64,000 nucleotides of DNA from Bradyrhizobium sp. LHD-71 (GTDB lineage: Bacteria; Pseudomonadota; Alphaproteobacteria; Rhizobiales; Xanthobacteraceae), in the NCBI RefSeq assembly GCF_031157255.1, contig NZ_JAVIFX010000009.1, positions 124,001-188,000 on the forward strand. Direction: 5' to 3'. Shown here piece by piece: positions 1-9,420 of the stretch. The position numbers and the translations under genes were made by a program. Each line of letters begins with the position of its first letter. Position 1 is the first letter of the stretch. The notes under the pieces were generated by a model. It had not been told where the DNA came from. It saw only the letters and a program-made list of their open reading frames with translations, and did no database searches.

Positions 1-1555
1 CGTCGAGCAGGATGATCGGCGCATTCTTGATCAGCGCACGCGCAATCGCGATCCGCTGCCGCTGACCACCTGACAGCTGAGTGCCGTGCTCGCCGACCGG
101 CGTATCGTAGCCGAGCGGGAAGCTCATGATGAAGTCGTGCGCGCAGGCCGCATTAGCGGCCGCGACGATTTCCGCGTCGGTCGCGCCTGGTTTTCCGAAC
201 GCAATGTTTTCGCGGATGGTGCCGCGGAACAGAAACACGTCCTGTCCGACATACGCGGTCTGCTGCCTCAGGCTGCGTCGCGAAACCTGTGCGATGTTGT
301 GCCCATCGATGAGGATCGAGCCGCTCGGCGCCTCGTAGAGCCGCAGCACCAGGTTGAGCACCGTCGATTTGCCGCCGCCCGACGGACCGACCAGAGCCGT
401 CACCTTGCCCGGCTCGGCGACGAGGCTCAGGCGATCGAGCACCGTCTCGCCCGGCCGATAGGCAAACGTCACGTCACGCAATTCGACGCGCGCGTCTTTG
501 AGGACAAGCGCAGGCTTGTCGTTGTCGTCCGGCTCGGTCGAGGGGCTGTCGACGATCTCGATCAGCTTGCGCGCGCCAACAAGAGCCGCATTGAGATCGA
601 TATTGAGCCGGGCGAGCCGTTTCGCAGGCTCGTAGGCAAGCAGGAACGCAGCCAGGAAGGACATGAACTGGCCGGGGGTAGCGCCTTGCTCGACGATCCG
701 GTAGCTGGAGTAGATCAGCGTCGCGCAGATGGCGAGGCCGCCGAGCGTCTCCATCAGCGGGCTGGAGCGATTGGAAACCCGCGCCATCTTGTTGGCGTTG
801 GCTTCGACCGCGGAGATGTCGCTGTCGATGCGATGCTGCATCGTCTGTTCAAGCGTGAACGCCTTGACCGTGCGGATGCCCTGCAGCGATTCCAGCATCG
901 TTTCCTGGATGTTCGCGTTGCCCGTGAACTGGTTGCCGGCAAGGCCGCGCATGCGTCGCATCAGCTTGCGCAGCACGAGCAGTGCAGGCGGCGCGACCAG
1001 GAGGCCGATCAGCGCCATCAGCGGATCCTGCACGACCATCACAATCACAAGGCCGATCAGCGTCAACAGATCGCGACCGATCGAGGTGATCAACAGGTTG
1101 AGCACTTGCGCGATCGCGCTTGCACCCATGGTCATCCGCGCGATGAACTCGGATGAATGGCGATCGGAGAAGAAGCCGATGTTCTCGCGCATCAGCTTGG
1201 CGAACAGCTGACGCTGATTGCGCGCAAGGATTGCGTTGGCTACTCGCGACAGATTCACCGAATGGCCGTAGGTCGCGGCCCCGCGGATCGTGAAGATCGC
1301 CGCGATCGCCGCCGACAGCCAGAGAATGGTCTTGAAATCGCGCTGTTCATACGCCGCGTTGATCACGTCCTTCAGAAGGTAGGTCGTAAGCGCGGTCGCC
1401 CCGGCCGCGATCGACATCAGGACGAAGGAGAGCAGGTAGCGCCGCCAGTAGGTTGCGCCCTGCTCCTTGATCAACCGCCGAATCAACAGGGCCGCGCCAT
1501 GCGGGTCCTGCGTGATCGAAAGCTTGCTGTCGTTCGAACTGGAAATTGTCCGCAT
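1..1555 (-). CDS. MsbA-like lipid/multidrug ABC exporter (3' end cut by window edge)
   Basis: Type I ABC half-exporter with permease and ATPase fused, probably flipping lipid A-core or another lipid across the inner membrane. The reading frame is open from the ATG at 1555 to the left edge, about 518 codons, so the C-terminus is missing. The N-terminal half is hydrophobic with long helices typical of the six-segment exporter domain. It is followed by a Walker A (GPSGGGKST), a Q-loop region, the signature LSGGQRQR and a Walker B ending IILLDE at the window edge. The neighbourhood (galE, heptose genes) supports an LPS role, but the family also includes drug and peptide exporters. The exporter class is certain; the substrate is inferred. 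Confidence 0.88.
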   Translation of the reverse strand, partial: MRTISSSNDSKLSITQDPHGAALLIRRLIKEQGATYWRRYLLSFVLMSIAAGATALTTYLLKDVINAAYEQRDFKTILWLSAAIAAIFTIRGAATYGHSVNLSRVANAILARNQRQLFAKLMRENIGFFSDRHSSEFIARMTMGASAIAQVLNLLITSIGRDLLTLIGLVIVMVVQDPLMALIGLLVAPPALLVLRKLMRRMRGLAGNQFTGNANIQETMLESLQGIRTVKAFTLEQTMQHRIDSDISAVEANANKMARVSNRSSPLMETLGGLAICATLIYSSYRIVEQGATPGQFMSFLAAFLLAYEPAKRLARLNIDLNAALVGARKLIEIVDSPSTEPDDNDKPALVLKDARVELRDVTFAYRPGETVLDRLSLVAEPGKVTALVGPSGGGKSTVLNLVLRLYEAPSGSILIDGHNIAQVSRRSLRQQTAYVGQDVFLFRGTIRENIAFGKPGATDAEIVAAANAACAHDFIMSFPLGYDTPVGEHGTQLSGGQRQRIAIARALIKNAPIILLD

Positions 1556-1656
1556 CCTGCCTTGCGGGCCGATTGAACGCCCGAGCATGCGGCCTCATTG
1601 CCCGCTTGGCAGCGAATTTTCAAGTCAAAACAGACGGATAAACCCTCAAATAGGCG

Positions 1657-2670
1657 TCAGGCCGGAACAACGTCGCGTTGTGCGGTCGCGCGTTCGCGCA
1701 GCAGTTTTTCTTCCCACGCCAGCGCGTGCGCGGCGATCGTGTCAAGATTGTCAAACTGCGGCGTCCAGTCGAGGGTTGCGCGGAGCCTCCGCGTATCGGC
1801 AATCATCGTCATGATGTCGCCCGGCCGGCGCGGCGCTTCATCGACGGCAAAGGTCCGGCCCGAAACCCGACGGACGGCCTCGATGACTTCGCGAATCGAA
1901 TATCCGTGTCCATAGCCGCAGTTCAGTGTGTCGGAGCGGCCGCCGCCACGCAGGTAAGCGAGTGCGGCGCGATGCGCCTGCGCCAGGTCGCTGACATGGA
2001 TGAAATCACGGATACAGGTGCCGTCCGGTGTCGGATAGTCGGTGCCGAAGATGTCGAGCTTGCTGCGCTGGCCGGTCGCGGCCTCGACCGCGACTTTCAA
2101 CAGATGAGTTGCACCCGGCACGGCAATGCCGCAGCGCAGCCTCGGGTCGGCGCCGGCGACGTTGAAGTATCGCAGCACGACATAGTGCAGGTCGTGAGCG
2201 ATCGCCGTATCGCGCAGCATGATCTCGGTCATGAGCTTCGAGGTGCCGTAGGGCGACAGTGGCCGCGTCGGCGCGTCCTCCGGCACCGGCGTCCGCTCCG
2301 GATTGCCGTAAACGGCGGCAGTCGACGAGAAGATGAATTTCTTCACGCCACATTTGACGGCGCTCGCCAGGATGTTTCGCGACGAAACGGTATTGTTGCG
2401 GTAGTAGCCAAGCGGATCGCGCAGCGAGTCCGGTACGATGATGGAACCAGCAAAGTGAATGATCGATTCGATATCGTGCGAACGGATCACGCCTTCGACC
2501 AGGTTCTCATCGCCGGCGTCGCCGATATAGAGCGGCACGCCCTCTGGGATGAAATGTGAGAAGCCGGTGGAAAGATCGTCGACCACGGCGACGGTTTCGC
2601 CCGCGTCCACCAGCGCATGCACCATCTGGCTGCCGATGTAGCCGGCGCCGCCTGTCACGAGCACGGTCAT
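1657..2670 (-). CDS. galE: UDP-glucose 4-epimerase
   Basis: Extended short-chain dehydrogenase of 337 residues that interconverts UDP-glucose and UDP-galactose (or the N-acetyl forms) for surface polysaccharides. The NAD-binding GGAGYIGS lies at residues 7-14. SSTAAVYG at 115-122 supplies the active-site Ser/Thr, and Tyr141 and Lys145 form the YxxxK pair. Length is normal for GalE. It is 102 bases upstream of the exporter gene on the same strand, so co-transcription is possible. Substrate range (UDP-Glc against UDP-GlcNAc) cannot be read from the sequence. Confidence 0.93.
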   Translation of the reverse strand: MTVLVTGGAGYIGSQMVHALVDAGETVAVVDDLSTGFSHFIPEGVPLYIGDAGDENLVEGVIRSHDIESIIHFAGSIIVPDSLRDPLGYYRNNTVSSRNILASAVKCGVKKFIFSSTAAVYGNPERTPVPEDAPTRPLSPYGTSKLMTEIMLRDTAIAHDLHYVVLRYFNVAGADPRLRCGIAVPGATHLLKVAVEAATGQRSKLDIFGTDYPTPDGTCIRDFIHVSDLAQAHRAALAYLRGGGRSDTLNCGYGHGYSIREVIEAVRRVSGRTFAVDEAPRRPGDIMTMIADTRRLRATLDWTPQFDNLDTIAAHALAWEEKLLRERATAQRDVVPA

Positions 2671-2917
2671 GAAGTGACTGTTCCTTGGTTGCCTCGCCCG
2701 ACTGTCGCGGTCAAATGTGGAATGGTCGTTATGAGCAGTGGCAGATCAGGCGTCGCAGAGGAGTTTTGCATCCGGTATGGTTGCTGAATTCTGAATTTGG
2801 TCAAATGGATGAGCAAGTTCTCGCGAGTGAGCTGGATTTGACGTTCGTACCATCCTTGCCGGCTGAGTCATGCGTGCAAAGCTCAAATCCAAAAAGCGCA
2901 CTCGCTTCATGAAGTTG
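2671..2917. other. Intergenic region without a recognised gene
   Basis: The 324 bases between galE (minus) and waaC (plus) hold no convincing gene. The right part (2918-2992) is a hairpin repeat. About 40 bases at 2880-2917 are also related to the flank of the copy at 18.5 kb. A 71-codon frame on the minus strand (2746-2961) covers the repeat and resembles no known protein; I do not call it. The divergent promoters of galE and waaC should lie here, but I see no clear -35/-10 pair. Confidence 0.6.
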
Positions 2918-2992
2918 CTGGCGCCCCTTGATTCTAACTTCTGCAGACGAGGTTGCCGCAAAGTGATGCGAACGTTAGAATCGGGACACTAG
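2918..2992. repeat. Hairpin repeat, copy 1
   Basis: Long imperfect palindrome. Its inner arms are GATTCTAAC and GTTAGAATC, with a loop containing the complement of GCGGCA, and its right end is GGGACACTAG. Read on the minus strand it aligns over about 110 bases with copy 2 at 18430-18503, including about 40 bases outside the palindrome. Its edge lies two bases before the waaC start codon, so the usual ribosome-binding region of that gene is made of repeat sequence. Confidence 0.8.
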
Positions 2993-2994
2993 CG

Positions 2995-3933
2995 ATGGAC
3001 AGTATTCTCTTCATCAAGACCTCGTCGCTTGGCGATGTCGTCCACCACATGCCCGCGGTGACCGATGCTCGGCAGCGCTTCCCGGACGCGCAGATCGTCT
3101 GGGTAGTGGAGGAAGCATTCGCCCCGCTGGTCGGCCTGCATCCGGCCGTCGATGCGGTTATTCCTGTTGCGACGCGCCGGTGGCGCAAGCAGTTCCTCAA
3201 GCGCGAAACATGGCGGGAGATCAGGGCGTTCCGGGCGCGGTTGCGTCCGGCGATCTTCAATAGGGTGATCGATGCGCAGGGCCTGATCCGCTCGGCGATC
3301 CTGGCCCGCGCCGCGCAGGGGCAACGCCACGGCTACGATGCGCAGAGCATCAAGGAGCCGTTGGCGTCACGGTTCTATGACGTGAGGCACAGGGTTTCTC
3401 GTGCGCTGCATGCCGTGGAGCGAAATCGCAAGCTGACCGGGCTCTCGCTCGGCTATCAGCCCACAGCAGCCATCGACTATGGCCTCATTGGTGCGGCGAA
3501 GTCGTCCGATCGCTATGCGATGCTGCTGCACGGGACGTCACGTGTCGCGAAGGAATGGCCTGAGGAGTGCTGGATCGAACTCGGCCGCTGGCTGCATGGC
3601 AAAGGTTTCGAATGCGTGCTGCCCTGGGGTGATGGGGTCGAAAAACTGAGAGCCGAGCGGCTGTGCGCCGCGATTCCCGACAGCCGCGTGCTGGAACGCC
3701 AGCCGCTCGATGCGACGGCGAAGGTTATTGCCGCGGCATCCCTCGTCGTCGGTGTCGACACGGGACTTCTGCACCTCGCAGCAGCCTATCAGGTACCGCT
3801 CGCGGGCATTTATGTGTCGTCCGATCCTGGATTGACCGGACCGGTCGGGGCAGGGCGTATCGTCATCGTCACCGGCGTGGAGCGAGCGCCGGTGGCGAGC
3901 GAGGTCATAGCTGGCGTGGAGCAACTGCTTTAG
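2995..3933 (+). CDS. waaC: Lipopolysaccharide heptosyltransferase I
   Basis: GT9-family transferase of 312 residues that adds the first L,D-heptose to Kdo on the cytoplasmic face of the inner membrane. The start is set at ATG 2995 because the following residues (MDSILFIKTSSLGDVVHHMP) match the family N-terminus; an in-frame ATG at 2953 lies inside the hairpin repeat. The C-terminal half shows the ADP-heptose-binding pattern (LLHGTSRVAKEWP) and VDTGLLHLAAA. No good Shine-Dalgarno sequence precedes the start. The clustered waaF, gmhB, hldD and hldE make the heptose assignment firm. Confidence 0.9.
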   Translation: MDSILFIKTSSLGDVVHHMPAVTDARQRFPDAQIVWVVEEAFAPLVGLHPAVDAVIPVATRRWRKQFLKRETWREIRAFRARLRPAIFNRVIDAQGLIRSAILARAAQGQRHGYDAQSIKEPLASRFYDVRHRVSRALHAVERNRKLTGLSLGYQPTAAIDYGLIGAAKSSDRYAMLLHGTSRVAKEWPEECWIELGRWLHGKGFECVLPWGDGVEKLRAERLCAAIPDSRVLERQPLDATAKVIAAASLVVGVDTGLLHLAAAYQVPLAGIYVSSDPGLTGPVGAGRIVIVTGVERAPVASEVIAGVEQLL

Positions 3934-3967
3934 ATCGCGTCATTGCAAGGCCGACACCGACAGTTCG

Positions 3968-4501
3968 TCAACGCTCGCCGGTCGTACACGCCTTGAGACA
4001 TCCGGCGACGAACGCTGCGAGATCGCCGCCCTCGAACAAATAACCTGTGATGCCGGCGGCTTCCGCCGCCGCAAGGTCGGTTGCACCATCACCGATCAGA
4101 AAGCTCTTCGCGCGTTCCACGGGCCAGTTCCGCATCAGGTCGAGAATCATGCCGGGCTTTGGCTTTCGCCAATCGCTGTCCTTGCGATAGGCCGCGACCG
4201 TGGCCTCGGCGAGGTAGGGACAATAGCGAATGTCGTCGACGCGCGCGCCCTGACGGCCAAGTTCGGCGATCATCCAGCGATGCAGGCCGCGGACATCATT
4301 TTCCGTGAAGAATCCGCGCGCGACACCCGACTGGTTGGAGACGACGAAGACCCAATATCCGGCGTCGTTGAGTTGACGAATGGCCTCCGCTGCCCCGGTC
4401 ATCCAGCGAAAGCGATCGCGCGTGCCGATATAGCCGTCGTCATTGTGATTTATCACGCCGTCACGATCGAGGAAGGCCGCGGGTCTTGTTGCGGAGGTCA
4501 C
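3968..4501 (-). CDS. gmhB: D-glycero-D-manno-heptose 1,7-bisphosphate 7-phosphatase-like HAD phosphatase
   Basis: HAD-superfamily phosphatase of 177 residues for heptose activation. The nucleophile and acid/base aspartates are Asp12 and Asp14 (LDRDGVIN), motif II is VVSNQSG (54-60), and motif III/IV is KPKPG plus IGDGATD (about 113-142). In classical GmhB a zinc loop supplies CPH...CxC ligands; here only Cys94 remains and the CxC pair is replaced by Ser/Trp in [10 protein letters not shown]. It overlaps waaF by four bases (ATGA), which implies translational coupling. Family and pathway are secure from context; the zinc-free loop is a departure from the best-studied enzymes. Confidence 0.82.
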   Translation of the reverse strand: MTSATRPAAFLDRDGVINHNDDGYIGTRDRFRWMTGAAEAIRQLNDAGYWVFVVSNQSGVARGFFTENDVRGLHRWMIAELGRQGARVDDIRYCPYLAEATVAAYRKDSDWRKPKPGMILDLMRNWPVERAKSFLIGDGATDLAAAEAAGITGYLFEGGDLAAFVAGCLKACTTGER

Positions 4502-5571
4502 GGCGCCTGCCTCGCAGCCGTTGCAAGCAGTCCGGCTCCGGCCAGCGCGCGCTGCGCGACCTCGATTACCTCAGACGTCGGAATGTCCCGCATGCAGGCG
4601 TGATGCTGCATTCGGCAGACAGGCTTGTGGCAGGGGCGACATGGCACGTCGGTTCGGCTCTGGATCACTGCCGCGATCGGGTTCAGCGGCTTCCAGAGAT
4701 CCGGACTGGTCGGGCCGAAAATGCCGACCGCCGGCGTGCCGATCGCCGCCGCCACATGCAGCAGGCCGGAATCGTTCGAGATCGCCAGCGGTGAGGCGGC
4801 GAGCGCGAGGATTGCGTTGCGAAGATCATTGCCGGTGAGATCGCGCACGCGCGCACCGCCGGCCTGAACGATCTCGGCTGCAATCTGCTTTTCGCCGGGA
4901 CCGCCGACCACCCACACGTCGAAGCCAATGTCTGCCAGGGTCCGCGCAGCTTCCGGAAAATAGCTCCAGCGCTTGGAGGGACCCACCGCACCTGGCGCAA
5001 GTGTGATCGCCGGTCGGTCGCCGAGCTTGTTGGCAAATCGCCATGCAGCGACATCGTCCCGACTGACGACGAGTTGCGGCATCGGCCATTCGTGCGGAAG
5101 GCGAGCGTTCGCGGGTAACGCGAGGGCTGCGCATTGATCGACCATACGCGGCAGGTCCTTTTCGCCGCGTCGCCAGTCGTTGACGAGCCCAAAGCGGGCT
5201 TCACCGATGAAACCGGTTCGTTCGGGAATACCGGCGAGCGTCGGCGCGAGCGCCGCTTTCCACTTGCGTGACATGACCAGCGCGCTGCCGTAGCTCTCCT
5301 TGCGCAACTCGGCGGCCAGCGCGAACTGGGCCCCTAGCGCGAGTCGGCGTCGCGGCAGATCCCAGACAATGCCTTTGCGGACACCGGGCATGTAATCGAC
5401 CAACGGCGCGCAGGTTTTGTCGGTGAGCACGTCGATCGGCCGGTCGGGCCAGCGCCCCTTCAGCACGCGCACGACGGTGTGGCAGCGAACGAAATCGCCG
5501 ATCCACATATAGGGAATGAGCAGGATCGGGCTGATGTCCGTCCGATTTGGTTCTCTGAGAATTTCGCTCAT
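4498..5571 (-). CDS. waaF: Lipopolysaccharide heptosyltransferase II
   Basis: GT9-family transferase of about 357 residues, expected to add the second heptose of the LPS inner core. The start chosen is ATG 5571 ([20 protein letters not shown]), just before the conserved N-terminal strand; the frame stays open to 5655, but those 28 residues look non-family. Features include IGDFVRCH in the N-domain, [12 protein letters not shown] as donor site, and [22 protein letters not shown] near the C-terminus. A cysteine-rich tail ([19 protein letters not shown]) resembles the metal-like cluster seen in many WaaF proteins. It forms an operon with the overlapping gmhB. Confidence 0.9.
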   Translation of the reverse strand: MSEILREPNRTDISPILLIPYMWIGDFVRCHTVVRVLKGRWPDRPIDVLTDKTCAPLVDYMPGVRKGIVWDLPRRRLALGAQFALAAELRKESYGSALVMSRKWKAALAPTLAGIPERTGFIGEARFGLVNDWRRGEKDLPRMVDQCAALALPANARLPHEWPMPQLVVSRDDVAAWRFANKLGDRPAITLAPGAVGPSKRWSYFPEAARTLADIGFDVWVVGGPGEKQIAAEIVQAGGARVRDLTGNDLRNAILALAASPLAISNDSGLLHVAAAIGTPAVGIFGPTSPDLWKPLNPIAAVIQSRTDVPCRPCHKPVCRMQHHACMRDIPTSEVIEVAQRALAGAGLLATAARQAP

Positions 5572-5746
5572 TGTATCAAAGGCTTGCCTTTGCCGATGCG
5601 GCGCGTGCCAGCTTGTGCGCCTTAGCGGCTTCGGACCGGCGCGTCCAGTGTCCATGTCTTTAGCTGCGCTTGATCCGCCTTCGAAGGTTGCCCGCCCGCC
5701 GGGTCTGGGGCAATGGTTGCGCGCAAATTCGGGGACCTAAACTATC

Positions 5747-6727
5747 ATGCTGCTGGTGACCGGCGGGGCCGGCTTTATTGGATCGAACGTGGTTGCCGCG
5801 CTCAATGACGCGGGACGCGCCGATATCGCCGTGTGCGACCATCTTGGAACCGACGGCAAGTGGCGCAACCTGGCCAAGCGCCAGATCGCAGTTTTCGTCG
5901 GTCCGGCGGAACTGCTGCAATGGCTCGAGGGCCGCAAACTCGATGCCATTATCCACCTCGGCGCGATCTCGGAGACGACTGCGATCGACGGCGACCTCGT
6001 CATGCAGACCAATTTCATCCTGCCGACCCGGTTGCTCGACTGGTGCACGGCGACCGGTACGCCCTTCATCTACGCGTCGTCGGCTGCGACCTACGGCGAC
6101 GCCTCGCATGGGTTTGACGATGACTGGTCGGTGCCGACGCTGAAGGCCCTGCGCCCGCTGAACCTCTACGGCTGGAGCAAGAACCTGTTCGATCTCCTGG
6201 TCTCCGAGCGCGTTGCAAGACACGAGAAAATGCCGCCGCATTGGGCCGGGCTGAAGTTTTTCAACGTGTTCGGGCCGAACGAATACCACAAGGGCACGAT
6301 GATCAACGTGCTCGCCAAGCGCTTTGCCGACGTCAAGGCGGGACGGCCCGTACAGTTATACAAATCCTACCGGGAAGGCATTGCCGACGGTGACCAGCGG
6401 CGCGACTTCATCTATGTCGACGACGTGGTGCGGGTGGTGCAATGGCTGCTTGCGACGCCGAGCGCCAGCGGCATCTTCAATGTCGGAACGGGAACGGCGC
6501 GCAGTTTTCGCGAGCTGATCCTGGCCGGCTATGCTGCCTTGGGCACGAAGCCGAACATCGAATATGTCGAGATGCCGGACAACATGCGTGCCGGCTATCA
6601 GTATTTCACGCAGGCCAGGATGGAACGACTGCTTGCTGCAGGTTACAACGGCGGTTTCACTTCACTCGAAGACGCCGTCCGGCAATACGTGACCGGGTTT
6701 CTCGACAAGCCCGATCCGTATCGCTAA
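5747..6727 (+). CDS. hldD: ADP-L-glycero-D-manno-heptose 6-epimerase
   Basis: Extended SDR enzyme of 326 residues that converts ADP-D,D-heptose to ADP-L,D-heptose, the donor for WaaC and WaaF. NADP-binding GGAGFIGSN is at residues 6-14 and the catalytic pair is Tyr141 and Lys145 (LYGWSKN). The [12 protein letters not shown] segment around residue 175 is diagnostic for the family. It is 13 bases upstream of hldE on the same strand, so the two form an operon. It is divergent from waaF. Confidence 0.95.
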   Translation: MLLVTGGAGFIGSNVVAALNDAGRADIAVCDHLGTDGKWRNLAKRQIAVFVGPAELLQWLEGRKLDAIIHLGAISETTAIDGDLVMQTNFILPTRLLDWCTATGTPFIYASSAATYGDASHGFDDDWSVPTLKALRPLNLYGWSKNLFDLLVSERVARHEKMPPHWAGLKFFNVFGPNEYHKGTMINVLAKRFADVKAGRPVQLYKSYREGIADGDQRRDFIYVDDVVRVVQWLLATPSASGIFNVGTGTARSFRELILAGYAALGTKPNIEYVEMPDNMRAGYQYFTQARMERLLAAGYNGGFTSLEDAVRQYVTGFLDKPDPYR

Positions 6728-6740
6728 GGGCAATCGCGAC

Positions 6741-8213
6741 ATGTTCAGCTTCGATCAAGTTGCTTCCGATATCGCGCGTCAGACGGTGCTGTGCGTCGGT
6801 GACCTGATGCTCGACGAATTCGTGTACGGCGAAGTCTCGCGCATTTCGCCCGAGGCGCCAGCGCCGGTGCTGGCCGTCAACCATACCGACATCATGATCG
6901 GCGGCGCCGGCAACATGGCGCGCAATATCGCTTCGCTCGGAGCAAAATGCATCTTCGTCGCGTTGATCGGCCGGGACGACGCGGCCCACATCATCGCAGC
7001 AAGGCTCGCACATGAGCGTTCGATTGAGCCAAAGCTGGTGGTTGATCCTTCGCGGCCGACCACACGCAAGATGCGCTTCGTGTCAGAGCATTTCTCGACG
7101 CATCTGCTGCGAGCCGACTGGGAATTCGCGCACGCGGCCCAGCCCGATGTCGAACAGGAATTGATCGACAAGGCCCTCGACGCGATACCGCACGCCAACG
7201 TCGTCGTCCTGTCCGACTACGCGAAGGGTGTACTGACACCGCGGGTGATCCGCGAGGTCATCGATGCGGCGATCAAGGCCGGCAAGCCGGTGGTCGTCGA
7301 TCCGAAAAATCCGGATCTATCGATCTATCGCGGTGCGACGATCGTGACGCCGAACCGCAAGGAACTGGCAGAGGCGACGCGTCGCCATGTCGGCAGCGAT
7401 GTGGAGGTCGCCGAGGCCGGCTTCCAGGCCATCAAGCTGTTCCAGGGCAAGGGGCTGCTGGTCAAACGCAGCGAACATGGCGCCAGCCTTGTCCGCGCGG
7501 ACGGCAGCGCCGTGCACGTCCCCGCATATCCGGGGCCGGTGATCGATGTGTCGGGTCCCGGCGATACGGCCGTCGCAACCTTTGCCGTCGTCATGGCGAC
7601 GGGGACGGATTGGGAAACGGCCTTGCGCTACGCGAACGCGGCGGCTTCGGTGGTGGTCGGCAAGCAGGGAACAGCGACGGTTTCTTTGCCCGAACTGCGC
7701 GCGCGCGTCTTGCCGCATGCCTCGCTCGTGATCGAGGAAAAGATTGCGCTCACCGCCGAGACGCTCGAGGCGCGGGTGAAGCAATGGCGCAAGCAGGGCA
7801 TGCGGGTCGGCTTCACCAATGGCTGTTTCGATATCCTCCATCCCGGGCATATCAAGGTGATCACCGATGCCCGCGCTGCCTGCGACCGGCTCGTCGTTGC
7901 GATCAATTCCGACGCGTCGGTGCGCCGGCTCAAGGGCGCGGAGCGGCCGCTGCAGACTGAGCGCGCGCGTGCCGAGGTGCTCGCCGCCCTCGAGGCGGTC
8001 GATCTCGTGGTGATGTTCGAAGAGGACACGCCGCTGCGCCTGATCGAGCAGATCAAGCCGAATGTGCTGGTGAAGGGTGGCGACTACCCCCGGGACCAGG
8101 TGGTGGGCCATGAGGTGATGGACGCGATTGGCGGCGAGGTGCTCCTCGTCGACTTTGTTCCCGGCTTCAGCACCACTTCGCTTGTCGACCGCGCCAAGCA
8201 GGGCGGCGGATAA
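6741..8213 (+). CDS. hldE: Bifunctional heptose 7-phosphate kinase / heptose 1-phosphate adenylyltransferase
   Basis: Two-domain enzyme of 490 residues. The N-terminal PfkB/ribokinase domain (about 1-325) phosphorylates D,D-heptose 7-phosphate. Its anion-hole motif reads SGPGDT with catalytic Asp275, where most members have GAGD. The C-terminal nucleotidyltransferase domain (about 350-490) has FTNGCFD from residue 358 followed by HPGH, which binds ATP for ADP-heptose formation. With hldD and gmhB it provides most of the ADP-heptose pathway; the isomerase gmhA is not in this window. Full length and unbroken. Confidence 0.95.
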   Translation: MFSFDQVASDIARQTVLCVGDLMLDEFVYGEVSRISPEAPAPVLAVNHTDIMIGGAGNMARNIASLGAKCIFVALIGRDDAAHIIAARLAHERSIEPKLVVDPSRPTTRKMRFVSEHFSTHLLRADWEFAHAAQPDVEQELIDKALDAIPHANVVVLSDYAKGVLTPRVIREVIDAAIKAGKPVVVDPKNPDLSIYRGATIVTPNRKELAEATRRHVGSDVEVAEAGFQAIKLFQGKGLLVKRSEHGASLVRADGSAVHVPAYPGPVIDVSGPGDTAVATFAVVMATGTDWETALRYANAAASVVVGKQGTATVSLPELRARVLPHASLVIEEKIALTAETLEARVKQWRKQGMRVGFTNGCFDILHPGHIKVITDARAACDRLVVAINSDASVRRLKGAERPLQTERARAEVLAALEAVDLVVMFEEDTPLRLIEQIKPNVLVKGGDYPRDQVVGHEVMDAIGGEVLLVDFVPGFSTTSLVDRAKQGGG

Positions 8214-8214
8214 C

Positions 8215-9207
8215 TCACGCTTGCGGCTTCGGCTGCGGCTCGGGCACACCATCCTCATCGTCCATCGCCGCCGCGCCTTTCGCCGACTTCTCCGAGCTCA
8301 GCAACCAGGCCAGCCCGCCCGCTGCGCCGACGATGAAGTAGATCGCGCCGAACAGGAGCGAGATGGTGACGCCGTCCGCAGTGCTGAGTCCGGCATGACT
8401 GAAGGCAGCTTGCATCGCCTGCTCACGTACGCCCCATCCGGCGATCGAGATCGGCACCATGGTGATGAGGTTGACCGGCGGGATCAGCAGCAGCATCTCC
8501 CCGAACGACACCGGCGCTGCGATCGCCAGCGCGGCGCAGGTCGCAATCGCGACCGAAAGGAGATGATTGAGCAGCGACAGAAGCAGAACCCGCGGGCCGA
8601 TCCGCCGGTCGAACATGACGTGGCTTGCGAGCTTCGCACATCCCTGGAGGTGCCGTGCCGGCCAGATGTCCTGGATCCATCGCCATGACAGTCGTCCAAA
8701 CACGAGAAAGACGATGCAGCCTGCGATCGCTGCGAAATCGAGCAGGGCCAGTGCCAGGCGCCCATGCTCGTTTTCGATGAGCCGCAAGCTCCATGGCAGG
8801 CTGATGACGACGATCGCCGCCAGCACGATCAGGCCGACCGCGCGATCGACCAGCACCGAATAGGTTGCCGCCTGCCAGGTCGTACCGTGCCGCTGCAGGA
8901 GCCAAAGGCGAACCCCGTCGCCGCCGATCGTCGACGGCAATGTCTGGTTGAAGAACGCGCCGACGAGAGTGAAACGCAGCGCGGCGTGGGTCGAAAGGTG
9001 CGCACCACAGGCGTTGGCGATTTCGCGCCAGCGCAAGGCGGCGACGCCGAGCTGGATGACGGTCGCCGCGACCGCCGTCGCAATCCAGCCCAGATCGATC
9101 GAGCCAAGGCGCGCCTGAATCGCCGGAAAATTCACACCGCTCAGCGCAAGGTATAGCAGTCCTGCGGAGATCGCGATCTTGAGAGCAAGGAAGAAGAGCT
9201 TGCGCAT
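8215..9207 (-). CDS. Flippase-like membrane protein (lysylphosphatidylglycerol synthase TM region / UPF0104 family)
   Basis: Integral membrane protein of about 330 residues with roughly eight hydrophobic segments. It shows family-typical stretches: FNQTLPSTIGGDGVRLWLLQR near residue 95, and IPISIAGWGVREQA near residue 250. The related domain in MprF and AglD-like proteins flips or binds lipids, so a role in lipid or polysaccharide-lipid handling is plausible but unproven. The C-terminus is a charged cytoplasmic tail. The start is ATG 9207; the frame remains open far upstream, but that part is antisense to the transaldolase gene and is not real. It is convergent with hldE, one base apart. Confidence 0.8.
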   Translation of the reverse strand: MRKLFFLALKIAISAGLLYLALSGVNFPAIQARLGSIDLGWIATAVAATVIQLGVAALRWREIANACGAHLSTHAALRFTLVGAFFNQTLPSTIGGDGVRLWLLQRHGTTWQAATYSVLVDRAVGLIVLAAIVVISLPWSLRLIENEHGRLALALLDFAAIAGCIVFLVFGRLSWRWIQDIWPARHLQGCAKLASHVMFDRRIGPRVLLLSLLNHLLSVAIATCAALAIAAPVSFGEMLLLIPPVNLITMVPISIAGWGVREQAMQAAFSHAGLSTADGVTISLLFGAIYFIVGAAGGLAWLLSSEKSAKGAAAMDDEDGVPEPQPKPQA

Positions 9208-9420
9208 GCCGTTGACGTCTTGCGGGAGGTGAGCAGGACCGGGAATCTCGGCCGGTTGAGCGCGAAGGTGTTGCTTTGGTATGGTTTCGGCAACGGTCTG
9301 GCAAGGGCTCGAATTTAACGATTGTCGTATGGGCCGGAGAATGTGTCGGCCGGCGCCGGTCAGGGGCGTTGCGGTGGTCCCGGCGAGCGAGTAAGGGAAA
9401 TGAATAACGGAGACAAACCC

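Noticed and set aside
86-1156. 356-codon plus-strand frame
   Set aside because: Antisense to the MsbA-like exporter, whose Walker and signature motifs are intact on the minus strand.
2746-2961. 71-codon minus-strand frame in the galE-waaC gap
   Set aside because: Runs through the hairpin repeat and has no ribosome-binding site. Weak similarity to the translated flank of copy 2 is explained by shared repeat DNA.
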